A DNA stretch of 64,000 bases from Anthopleura xanthogrammica. Taxonomy: Eukaryota > Cnidaria > Anthozoa > Actiniaria > Actiniidae. Location of the stretch: NCBI GenBank assembly GCA_964019055.1, contig OZ025208.1:5034453-5098452 (forward strand). The letters run 5' to 3'. Positions 1 to 12,200 of the stretch are shown here, piece after piece (positions within the stretch are counted from its first letter, which is position 1; the number at the start of each line of letters is the position of its first letter). A program made the translations under genes and the position numbers. The notes under the pieces were generated by a model. That model saw only the letters and a program-made list of their open reading frames with translations, ran no database searches and was not told where the DNA came from.

Positions 1-298
1 ATTACAAAACTACTAGTCAAGGCAAAAACGTAAGTACGACTTTTTCCATTTAGTTCTAAATTAATGTCAGGGTACATAATTAAATGAAGAAAATACACGT
101 ACAAATTTCTGATTTTAAGCAGATCCGTGGGTAGTGCGCGTTATTACTATATTTTGTTGTTGTTGTTGTTGTTGTTGTCGTCGTCGTCTTTTTTTTGTTT
201 TTATTTACTTTAAAATACAACATGGAAAGTGAACATAGTATTTTTGGTTCAGGGGGAGGCTGGGCGCAAAGCAATGTTTGGAACATCCTTGGATAACG
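1..298 (+). CDS. Exons encoding the last segment of a CaMK-group kinase domain
   Basis: Exon 1-29 ends at a gtaagt donor; exon 253-298 lies between a ttcag acceptor and a gtaagt donor. Splicing in phase 2 gives KLLVK, then RLGAKQCLEHPWIT. This is kinase subdomain XI, with the invariant Arg and the HPW motif. DAPK (LLVKDPKKR...HPWIK) and titin kinase (LLVKERKSR...HPWLK) have the same layout. The catalytic loop and DFG lie upstream of the window. The joint reading depends on two very short exons, but both have consensus splice sites and agree in phase with the next exons. Confidence 0.72.
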
Positions 299-3200
299 GT
301 AAGTGTAACATCTACCACAACTACTGCTGCTGCTCCTGCTGCTCCTGCTGCTGCTCCTGCTTCTGCTGCTGCTCCTGCTGCTGCTACTGCTACTGCTGAT
401 ATGATGACGATAATGAAGTCAATATTAATAACAAAAAACTGAAATCCAGAACTGTATGTTACTTTTTAAATGTGAATATTTATTTTCATCAGACTGTTGG
501 ACTGCGAGGAAAAAAGGAGAGGACGTCAACATTATCGCACGTTAGTATATAAAGAAAAGGAAATACGTGCCTCTATTGTCTTAAAAATATGCCATGGTCT
601 TCGAACCCAAAAGTTTTATTTTAAATCGATACACTAGAATATTTTGAAATGGAGTTCACATATGAGACGAGTGCAAATCTACACCATTGGCATATTGATT
701 TCATCATTCATAACATTTCATAACATTTTGAAATGAGCATTGTTTTGTATGAAAAAAACTGGGTCGAGTTGGCATAACGGTGCATTGTGGATCTATGAGT
801 TAAAGGAACATATTTCCAAGATGGCGTCCGTTTCGTCCCCTAAAACAGTTCCACAAGCACTGTAATGCTAACTCGACCCAGTTTTTTCCCCTCAACCTCG
901 TAAAGGCTAATAGCCGTAAATGTACCGCGATGCCATATAGCGTTTCAGCACTGAATCTGGAAGAATGGTTCTGCATTAACCTAGAAGGCACATAATACCG
1001 TTTTCGGGTCAGCCAAGTACCGCTGTGTTCCTTGATTATAGACTCATTTACTCATTTCAGCGTCAGAATATTCACAGATTATCAGTTCATTCTGAAACAT
1101 CAGCCTTCAGCACAAAATTTGCGGTTTTTACACTGGTTACCCCCAATCTGCAATGCATTATGGGCAATCTGAAAGTAGAGAAACCTTGTCTTATTCGGCC
1201 ATTTTTTTCGTAATTTTGCTTGTGTATGTTTTTTTTTTTTGTGTGTGTTTTCCCATTTTTATTCATTCGTTTATTCTCTTTTATTTTAGACTACAAGTCT
1301 TAGCGACATCAGTAACTCATTGCTCACCAATGGAGATCTGCACGAGAGTATTTCATCAGTTGAGTCATATCTAAAATTAAACAGTGCCAGCGATGATGGT
1401 AAGTAAATTATCTCTTACCTTCCTTACTTTGACCTTTAGCACACGATGGAGAAGGGGGCCCGGGCGCCCTTCCCCTGACTACGTCCCTGGTATCTTTTGG
1501 TCCAGTTGCATAGGCTTTAGCGGCCGGTCGAGAACAACGTTTTCTGGATTGACTGTAATCTATAAGGCGCGCTTGTTTTAGACAGTGAAGCTTTTAGCTG
1601 ATGTCTGAAGCTAGGGTGGCCTTCTCTTCCCCTCCCTATGCCAACGGTTGCCAAGGAATACGTTTTACGATGGTATAACAGCTTTTATACTTTGAAACGT
1701 TTAGCTAAAACTTGTCCCTCAAGAATACTGATGGGAAGTATTTCGTTACTTTAGTTTTTGTTTCAGAGGAGTGCGTGGAACAGAAACACTCCGCAGATAC
1801 AAGAGAACTTGAAGCCACGTTGCAAACATTCCTGCTGAAGCTAAGAGAGGTAGAAAGCGAGAGAGCTGAGCTGGAAGAAAAGGTCAAAGCAGCAGAAACT
1901 AAAGCAGAAAGTTCACAACAAAAAATAGACTCTAAACAAAGGGAATACATAGAAACGATCTCGAAACTGGAAAAGCAAAATGAAAACTATTTAAAGCAAG
2001 TAAAATCTAAGAACGAACTTTTGGTAAAAATTGGCGATCTTGAGACACTACGAAAAGAACTCGAAGAGAAGTTAGAAGAGAAGAACAAAAGTCATGAAAG
2101 TATGGAGAAACGGTATAACAATCTTAAAATCAAAATGGAACAGTATGATATGCTTGAAGAGAAAATATACAGACTTGAACGAGAGAAGAAAGAAAATCTA
2201 CAAGCTAATAAAAGGATCCAAGAAAAACTCGAGGAAAGTAAAGCTATGGAAAAAGATTTGGAAAACAAGCAGTTAGAACATGAGGAGAAAAAATCTGAGG
2301 AAATTTTGAAAATTATGAAGAAGAAAGAAGAGGTTGAAAAAAAGTACAATAAGCTTGTACACGAAAAAGAGAAACTAGTGTCTGAACTGACAGAGAAATT
2401 CAAAATTCTGGAGCAAGAAAAGAAGGAATCAATAGAAAAGAAAGACATTTTGGAGAAAAAAGTGAAAGAACTTGAAAATGAAAACAGAACCGTGGAAGAG
2501 GATTTGAAAAGAAAGAGTATTTCAAGTTTGGAAAAGGAGAAGAAGAAAACAGCAGTAATTTCTGACCTTAAGAACGAAAAAGATGAGATAGAGGAAAAAT
2601 ACACAAAGCTAAGGCAGGAGAAAGAAAATTTAGTTTCGGAACTGAAGAAGAAGTTTTCAGTTATGGAAAAACAGAAAAAAGAATCTTTACAACAAAATGA
2701 AGTTTTAGAGAAAAAAGTAAAAAATCTCGAAAATGAACTAAAAAGTAAAAGTCAAGAATGTGCTGAAGAAATTGCAAAATCAAACAAGGAGTTAGAGAGA
2801 CTAAAAAAGGTGCGCCTTTCTGCAAAGGAATTTGAAGTGAAAATAGAAGCATTGAACGAAGAGAAATCAGAACTTGAAAAGGAGGGGAATAAGTTAAGAA
2901 AGCAAAAGGAAGAAGCTCAAAAGACCTGTGAAGAACTGGCGTCAAAGTTGAGTAAATCGTATGGAGAGATTGAGAAGCTGAAATCATTCAGCGGTCAGAC
3001 TATGGAGCTAGGTATGTCATTTACTTTATACTGAAACAAGGTACCGTCTTTACTCGTTTAAGCGCCGCCCCCGTTTGAACGCCGCATATGATCATATCAT
3101 CAGGCTGAATTGTTTGAGAAGTGAAAATAAAAAAGGACGCAGTATACAGTGGCTATATTCTATTTCTTGTTATCATTTACAAATTTTGTGATTCTTTTAA

Positions 3201-6200
3201 AAAGATTCTTTAAAAAGAGCGCCGCCCTCAACACTCAAAATTTAAAGAGCGCTGCGGCGGTTTATCGAGTAAATACGGTCTCTTTCATTCACAACTGTAG
3301 ATGACTTTCGCTCAGGTTGTCGAAACATCAGTCACCACCAACAACAGTCTTTCTCAAGACTACACTCACCCGAACGATTACATTACTCACTCCGTTAAAT
3401 AAGGTATACTGAAACATAGGCATTGCATTTTTCTGCAGTTCTTCGCTTATAAACTTAAAGTTATACAAGCCCTTAGATTGGATGGACGTACGACTGAATG
3501 TAGCTTATTTGATCGATTTGAATTTCTAACAAAAAATCCCTTAGCTAGGTCATGATCATCTAATAAATCAGTGCATTGAAGAAACTATTATCAATATATA
3601 TGGTTGGCACCAGCATCATATTAAATAATATTGCGGACATCACTGTACTAAGCTTCCCTCCCTTTATTAGTAGCTTCGTTCATTCCATTCTTCCTTCCTT
3701 CTTCTGGTCCTTCATGTTTTCTTTCTTCCTTGGGACTGACATGTTGTACTTGATGCTTTTGTCCGATTTCAGATAAACTCAAAAAAGAAAACGAAGAATC
3801 TAAGAAGAACCTCACTACCGCGGAAGAAAAATGCTCCCGGCTTCAGAGTGAACTAGAATGTTCTGCAAACAAAGTATCTGATCTACAAAAAGAACTTCAA
3901 TCTGTACATCGTTCTTTCGAACTGAACAATGAGACTCCGTCTGACTCTAACTTTGAATCACTGAAGACAACAAATCTTGACTTAGAAGCGACAATTTTGA
4001 CCCACAAATCGACTATTGCAGTATCTAAAGGTGAGATCGAGTTGCTGCAGGAAAAACTTGCTGTAGCACAAGAAGAAAAGGCACAGCTGAGGGATGAATT
4101 AACCAACAAGAAAAGGGTAAGATCACATGTATAATTTGCTTGAATTACTGAATATTTTGCTTCGCAAAAAACTTTTTTTTTTAATACAAATTATGATGAA
4201 GTGCGCACACAAAGAAGATAAAGAAGAAACAAAAAAGAACGGTTGTGCTTCCATCCCAGTTTTAGAATGTCCCTTCCCTTTCCCGTTAATGACAGATTGT
4301 TTATCAGGCCCGTACTTAAGACATCGAAAGGGCCCCGTTTTTCTGCCAATCTCAGTTATTGTATTATACGGCTTTTCTCGCAAAAAAAATGTAAATAGAA
4401 GGGATGAGGAAGGGAGAGGGGGGTTCGTTTGAACCATCGAACCACCCCTAGCGATGGGCAAGTTTACCTATTCCCAGAGAGCCTTGTCATTTTTACTGCG
4501 CATGCTGTGATCCAACTGGGACAGTGCACATACGAAAAATAAGGAGAAAAATGGGGTGGTTATTAGTGGGTATGGCTAGAAGAGGAGGAATAGATCATTA
4601 GACTATGTACCCAAGTAAACTCCGAGAATATTTGCTTGGGACAAGCCGATGACGTTAAGCATTATTTCTTCAAATCGTTGTTGGATTGCGTTGTTTTTTT
4701 GTGGTCTTCGTGTGGTAAATTGTTTTGTTCAACAGGATATAGATAAGGTAAAGCGCGATCAATCAAAAATCATATCCCAGTACGAAGATGATCTGGACCA
4801 GGCATTGGACTGCTACGAGGAAAGTAAGAAAGAACTAATCGCAAAGTACGAAAAGAGGATAAAGGACCTTAACAAGGACGAAGACCACGCGGAGAATCGA
4901 TTGTGCAAGGAAGACGAGCCGCAACAGCCCGATAAGTTAACGGATAACATCTTTCCTTTCTTGTTTGAGTCTTTAAATGATCTGAAGTCTTCGAAAGCTG
5001 AGGAATTGGCGGAAGAATTTCTAGACATCATCCAGGCGCAGTGCAAAATGGTTGACTTGAATAACAATACACGAATGTCAGCAGGTCAAATAACTAAAGT
5101 CGACTCATTGGTCAAGGAGTTGCACTCAATGATCGAAGCAAGGAAGGCCGAAGTTATTAAAATTAAAGAAGATTTAGAATCATACAGGAAAAAAAACGAG
5201 TTGCCGAGTGTGAAGGTCAACGAGTTGTGTGACAAGAACGAGAGGCAGTCCGAAGCAAAGGGCAGAATAAAGATGCTTGAGAGAAGAATCAAACGGAGTA
5301 AAGAAAAACAGGAATTGTTTGACCATTTGGAATCAGAAAACGAAAAATTGAAGTCAAAGGTGAGATACCTCCATCAGGCAAGTCAAGATCAAATTAAACG
5401 TGAAGAAAACGGTAAAGAAAAGATGTTGGAGCTGAAGATCAAAGAAATGGCAGAGGAGCTACGGGTTGGTGGGAAAATCAAGAGAGAGAAAGAAATGCTG
5501 GAATTAAGGAATGCTGAGTTGAACGAAAAGAACAAAAAACAAAGCCAAGAACTTTTGGAGTCCCACAACAGAAATGAGATGTTGGAACAATGCGTCAAAA
5601 ATACCGAGCAAAAATTAAAATTGTTGAAAGATGTAGAAAATGAATATGAGATGACGAAGATGAGAGAAGACGAACTAAAAGAGATCAACAAAACACAGAG
5701 GCAAGAAATCTCGGATGCACACTGCAAAATCGACAGATTGGAAGAAAATAGTGAAAGAGTTAAAGACGATTTGGAAGCATATAAAAAGATAAAAATGGAG
5801 AGTGGAATGAAAGAAAGGGAACTGAAGGAGACGATCAAACGGCATCAAAGTGAATTTCTGGATGCGAAAAATAGATTGAAAGAACTGGAAAAAAGTGCTG
5901 AAAGAGCAAGAGAAGATAAAGAATTATTTGAGGATATGAAGAAGAAAAATGAGTTGCTGAAGGCGAAAGAAATTGAAATGAAGGAGAAAAACGAGAAACA
6001 AAGAATCGAAATCTCGGAAGCCAGAAGTAGAATCAGTTTGTTAGAACAAAACGTTGAACGAGCTGAGGAAAAGTTGCAAGAGTGTGAAAATGTGGAAAAA
6101 GAGCTGAAGTTGCTGAAGGCGAGGGAATATGATCTCAACAAAAAGAACAGAATGCAGAATAATGAACTCTTTGTAGCGAAAGAAAGAATCAGTATCCTTA

Positions 6201-9200
6201 AAGAAGAATCTAAAAGAAAAACACAAATCAATGAAAGGCTTCAAAACATTGAAAGTGAGAATGCATTGTTAAAGTTAAATGTAAGCGAATTGAACAAGAA
6301 AAGTCAAGAACAAGTCAAAACTATTGATGATACTGACGAGAGAATTAAAATGATGGAAAACCAAATACAAAGTTTTAATGAAGAAAAATGCAAGGGGCTC
6401 AAAGTTTTGGAAGAACTAGAAGGAATATGTGCGAACCAAGCACACGATTTGGAAGAATTTGACGAACTGAGAAGCAAATTAATCAACCTCGAAGATGAGC
6501 ACGAGGAGTTAAAAATTAACTCTGAGAAACAGAAAAGAAACCTGAAAAGAAAAGAAGAGGACAATGGTATGTTGAGGGAAGAAAATGAATGCTCTAGTTC
6601 TGAAGTAGAGAGACTAAGGAAAGAAAGAACAGAAGGGTATCAACTACTTACTCAAATAGAGGAAAAGAATTCACACGTGAAAGAGGAATTGAGGCAGGCT
6701 CGACAAGCACTTCGAATGTACAAAAATGAAAACAGCAAAATGAAGACTCAAACAGCTCTGGAAGAGAGTATTGAATTGGAAAGAAATGCAGAAACAATTG
6801 AATATTTAGAGAATGAAACAAGGAAAAAAAGCGAAGAAATTGAAACGCTACGAGAAAGAAATAGCACTTTGATTGAAGAGAAGGGAAAGTCAAAGAAAGA
6901 TCTTGAAAGGCTAGAAAGGGCAATTGCTTGATGTTAAAACTAATTTTGATCATCTTTTTTCGGAACATGGAAAAGTGCTTCGCAGAGTTGATGACCTGGA
7001 AGCATTTTATCAAATAGAAAACAAGAGTGTTCAGGTAATCCATAGTGATCAAACTACGATGGAAGAGTCTGATAGGGCTGGTCAGGGTGGAAATAGAAGT
7101 GATGGTGGCCATGGTCATGGTCATGGTGATGGTTCAGCAATACTGGAAGAAGCCACAGCGATCGTCCCAGAACAAGTTGAACAAGATGAGGGAGTGAATG
7201 AGTGTTTTGGAGCTCTTATAGAGGCCAAAGAAAACATGAAACTTTTTAAAGAAAAAGTGAAAGAAAATGAAGCTCTGAAACTCAAAATTGAAGAACTTAA
7301 AGTCTACAATCAGTTAAAGGAAATCGATGAAAGGAAACTTGAAGATAAATTTACTTTACTTCAGATCAGGTACGAAGAGAGCAAAAATGATGTCAGGAAG
7401 TCTAAGGAGAAATATGACGAATTGTACAAGGACTGTGAACGACTCAAAAAAATATCGGAAGAGCTGTCTCAAGAGCTGCAAGAAATAAAGGCATCAAAAG
7501 AAAAAGAATGTAAAGAAGTCCATAGATTGTCTTTTGAACATCTTGTTAAGGAAGCCGGAGGTTCAAAGACTGACGTAAAGTGTTCAGTGAAGTCTGCAGA
7601 AAACGCGAAAAAGGTTGGATATGTGGCTGAGAATATAAGTTCTATCACCAATGTGGCAACCTTTGATAACGTACCTGTAATGAGTTTTATGGGAGGGAAC
7701 TCAATCACAAGCGAAAATGAAGACGGTGAAGTTGGGCACGAAACACCTTGTAACAACTGTCATTACGAGCTAAACAAGCTACATGAAGAAATGTCGAATA
7801 CTTCGAATAAGCTAGAGGAGATTGAGATTGAGCTAACGTATGAGAAGAAACGAAATGAATACTTAGAAAATAGGAAATTTGAACTCCAGGAACAAGTGGA
7901 TAGTTTACAAAAAGAAGTTGAAAAGATGGAAAGTTTAAATGAGAAAACGAAACACCAGGAAAACGAGGTTTGTCAGCTAAGACGAGAAGTTACAAGCCTT
8001 AAGACAGAAATTGAAATACTAAACACGAGGCTCGATGAAATTAATAGAATTCGGAATTTGGACGAAGAAGAAAGGAAGGAAAAAGAAATGCTTGTCACCC
8101 ATTTAAAAGGAATACACCAACGTTTTGTCACATGTGTTCAAAGACCTCTTAAAGATGCTCAGCTGCCATGGAATTTCCGTATCATCAAGGACGAAGTGTG
8201 CTTAGAAAAGTATTCCACATGGGAAAAGGTGAAAGAAAATTTGTCTGCATTGCTGAGAGAACGAAAAAGATTGATATCAGAGAATAAATCGCTCCAAGAA
8301 GCTGTTAACAAACAGAATAAAGAAAACTGTAATGTTACAAAGGAAGGGAAAGTTTCAAAAGGAGCTGATCCAGAAGAGGTAAGAAATCTGTTTTATTTGC
8401 GGGAATTCCTCAAAATTCAAGTCCCTAGTACAAGCTATACATTTCTGTTCGGCAGTACAGAGCAAACGTTCGACATACTGCTCTATCTCGCCTATATATC
8501 ACCTCTCGATTGTTGGGTCTCCCCCTTTGTTTCGGGCCGGGTCAGTTTTATCTAAAATTCTATTCGGATCAGATTTACCTCAGTTGAATAAGATAAAATT
8601 ACCGGATGCTAAATATTGAGGTTTTGACGCAAATTGATTCTAAATGTATGTGTAAATTGAAATAACTATCTTTCGTATTTACAGATTTCCTCTCAAGTAA
8701 CTCGACATGGATTGGGAATCAATTCTCGTGTCGCCAGTCCTATTAGTGAACCGATTAACTCAGAATGCTCTTCAGAACTAGTGAAAGAAAAACTGAGAGC
8801 ACTCAAAACGAAGGTCCAAACTATCAAGGCTGAAGCCAAGTCAGATTCAAGCGTTATGAAAAAACTGCAGGAACTGAAAAAGGACCAAGAAGATATGAAG
8901 GAAAAGATTGAGATGGACTCACAACAGGTCCGCCTTTTGGAGCAACTCAGCCACCAAGTATTTGGGAGACTGGAAAAATATTTGAACATAAAAAGGCCGT
9001 CTTATCCCGTTGAATACGAAAGTGGTAGAAGGGAGGTGTCTAACATGAAGGAAGAAAATGTACTTGAGTTTAAGTTCAACTATGATGCTACTTTTCGAGG
9101 GTATAGTGGCTGGAGATCACTGCAAAAAGATGGTTATGATAAAATGCAACATGGGTTTCATTTTAGAGAACATCTTCAAATGTCAAAAAAGGAGATTGAA

Positions 9201-12200
9201 ATTGATGGTAATGAGATAGAACAGTCATGCCCTGCTCCTGACATTGGTGATTGGATTGGAGACGCAAGCAAGTTTTTGGAAGAAAGAAAAGACGAAGATG
9301 GACAAAAAATGTTGATAGAGCTCGTAAGGAAAGGTCGTCGTAATCATGAGCTTCGGGAGGTTTGTACAGTTGTTTGGCCCTAATGAGAAGCACTAAATGC
9401 AGCACCAAGCACCAATATCAGTTTCCTTTGCACTCCACTGCAGTACTGTTAAATATAATTGTCAATTTGGGCAATTTGATTGGATTACTAAAGCTAAGAT
9501 CTAAACAAGAAGCACTAAAGAACAATGATGCCAGCCGCTCCTCTATAATGCACTGCACTGCACCTCTCGGTTAAATAGGCCAATCAAGGCCCTTCAGCTT
9601 GTATATGCCTATATCTTTCAGACAAGGACAAGAAAAATCTCGTGAATTGTCCTTCAGCAGCATATTAGTATGAGTCAGGAATAGATAGCGTCAAATACGG
9701 CCAAATACTGATGTAAAAGCCAAGAGATTAGGAGTAATCTTACTTCTAAGCTTTCGCCATAAATATGTAATATTTGTTTTTATCCCATGCACTACTCTAA
9801 TGATGCTGTAGAATGGCGAACGTATTTGACACTATCTATTCATTCCTGGTTTTAAAGGATTTTCATTGTATGCACTGAACTGATGTGTTAGTTCTTAGTT
9901 GCCTTCTTATTCTTGGGCATATGTGTTTTAAAAAATGACACAGAGGGCGCAAAGGTTTCACTCCCTACCGGTCATAAAAAATCCCCCCCTTGTCTCTCCT
10001 AGACACCACAGGGCCACCATTGGACACCCCCGGTAACCGTGTTTATGATATATAACGTCTCTTCTAAATAAACTTTGTGTATAATCTCGTTCAATTAAAT
10101 ATTTGTTTCACTAATTAATAATGGTAATAGAACTGAGTTGAATGCAATTTGGGATGAAATCGCAAGAGTGATTACAAAATTGCACGACCGCACAGCGGGA
10201 GTGCAATTTGTTAATCACGAGTGTGATTTCAGCCCAAAATTGCAAAACACTCAGTTCTATTACCTATTAATCATATCCATTTTGAAACTTAATATATTAC
10301 AATACTCAACAGTTATATGTAGCTTCAAAAGTGATTGATTGACAAAATGATGCAATTAATGATTCAAAATAGTGCAATTAGTATAGGAAATCGCACGACC
10401 TCGAGTACAATTTGGAAATTAATAGGTACGAGTAATGTTTTGAAAGTTCTTGTAATTGCACGAGCCTTTAGGCGAGTGCAATTAAAGAACTTTCAAAACA
10501 TTACGAGTGCCTATTAATTCCAAATTGTACGAGAAGGTCGTGCGATTTTTTATTTATAGTTCACTCGACAAAATTTTATAAAAAATGCGAAGCGAAGGCA
10601 TTCATTCATCTTCATTGCCTTTGCTATAACCGACCCTTCTCCAAGAACGCTAAGTCAAGAACAGCATAGAAAGTGTTAACGTTGCTGTAAAACCATTTTA
10701 GATTAGTATTTTATGTATGATTTGAACTACAAAATAGTAGAAAATATTTTTACATCTCAAGTAAAAAGCCATTTTAATGCATGTTTACAACTATTGAATG
10801 ACAGTACTGACAGCTAAACAGCGAATCAAGAAGCGACTTTTCTTTGAAAACGTACTGTGTGAAAACTAAGCGAAAGTTGAGAGTTTACAGTTCGCTAATA
10901 TAAGTTTTTTTCCTCTTAGCATTTGCTAATAACTGCAAAAACACAATTTCAAAATACTTTCTTTGAAAATAAGTTAGCTGGACAACATCAAAAGGGATAA
11001 AAGCGACAAATATGTCGTTCAAGTTAAAAGTTTTGAAGTACAGCTTGCCGTGAACGAGTCGCCAGTGATCAGACCATGTGCTTTGGATATCATTCCCTCC
11101 TGTAGCTTGAAGAATTTCGCTGCTATTTTCTTTGAATGGCGAATCATCTGAAGATTTTATTATTTCAAGACTGCATTGATAACTTAGGATCAATTAACCT
11201 GTGATAAATAGCTGAATTCGTCTCTCTACAACTACTCGACAGTTTGCCGGTAAGATTTGATCTTAACTATTTTCAAAACAAAAAACGAGCCTCTACTCGC
11301 TGTGTTTTTTCGCTAAACGGAAAGAAATTTGCTTTAAAACTATTGTTAGCTGTTTTCTACATATTGTACAATTATTGTAGTTGTGGTGTTGAATTTATTT
11401 TTCGAGAAAACCACAGAAGACAACAGGTAGTAAAACGAGAACATTCAAAACTCCAACTCAAATTGTTTGGCAAAAACTAGAAAGAAAAAAGGACTTTCTA
11501 CTACAAAACATGATTTATTAGGTCTTGAATTTGTCTAGTTATCATAATTTGAGGCCTTCCTATGTGTGTATTGAACAGTTTTCTGAAATTTTTCCAATTT
11601 AATCTATAAAACACTGATTTTTTTTGGGAATTTCACTCATTTCACTGGGGAAATTTGCCGCTTTTGGCCGTGTTTCCATAGCGACCTAATTGGTACTCCC
11701 GCGGAGTACCAATTAACGCTCTAATTGTACTCCTCTAGACCAATCAGAGTCGAGTAATTTTGTCGAGTGTACTATAAATGCTTTTATTATATCCACTTTG
11801 AAATCACTAGCAAATCCTGTAATCTGATTGGCTCTCAGTAGATTGATTCAAGCACGAATCGCACTATTTTGAGTCCGAATCGCATCTTTTTGTCAGCCAA
11901 TCACAATGCAACACTAGAAAAGGTAACCAATCAGATTACAGGATTGTATGTAATCAGCCAATCAGATTACAGCAAATAAGGAACATAAAATGTAGCTTTT
12001 CTCAAGTTTGACTGGAATTTTTTGTTACAAAAAGAAACAAAATACTGGCTATTTGTGAATAAATACTTTTGTATTTATCACAAATTTAGTGTCTATCTAG
12101 TATGATTTCAAAATGGATATAATAAAGTGATAATTGAACTTTGTGTCGTGCAATTTTGGTCTGATATCAAACTTGCGATTACAAATCACACTCCCGCTAC

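Noticed and set aside
2092..2987. Long Ser/Phe-rich frames on the minus strand under the coiled-coil exons
   Set aside because: Antisense of Lys/Glu-rich coding sequence commonly stays open; no splice or start signals. The same holds for those at 4813-6564.
4127..4461. Open frames on both strands in the 4117-4735 intron
   Set aside because: Flanking exons join in phase without them and the peptides look random.
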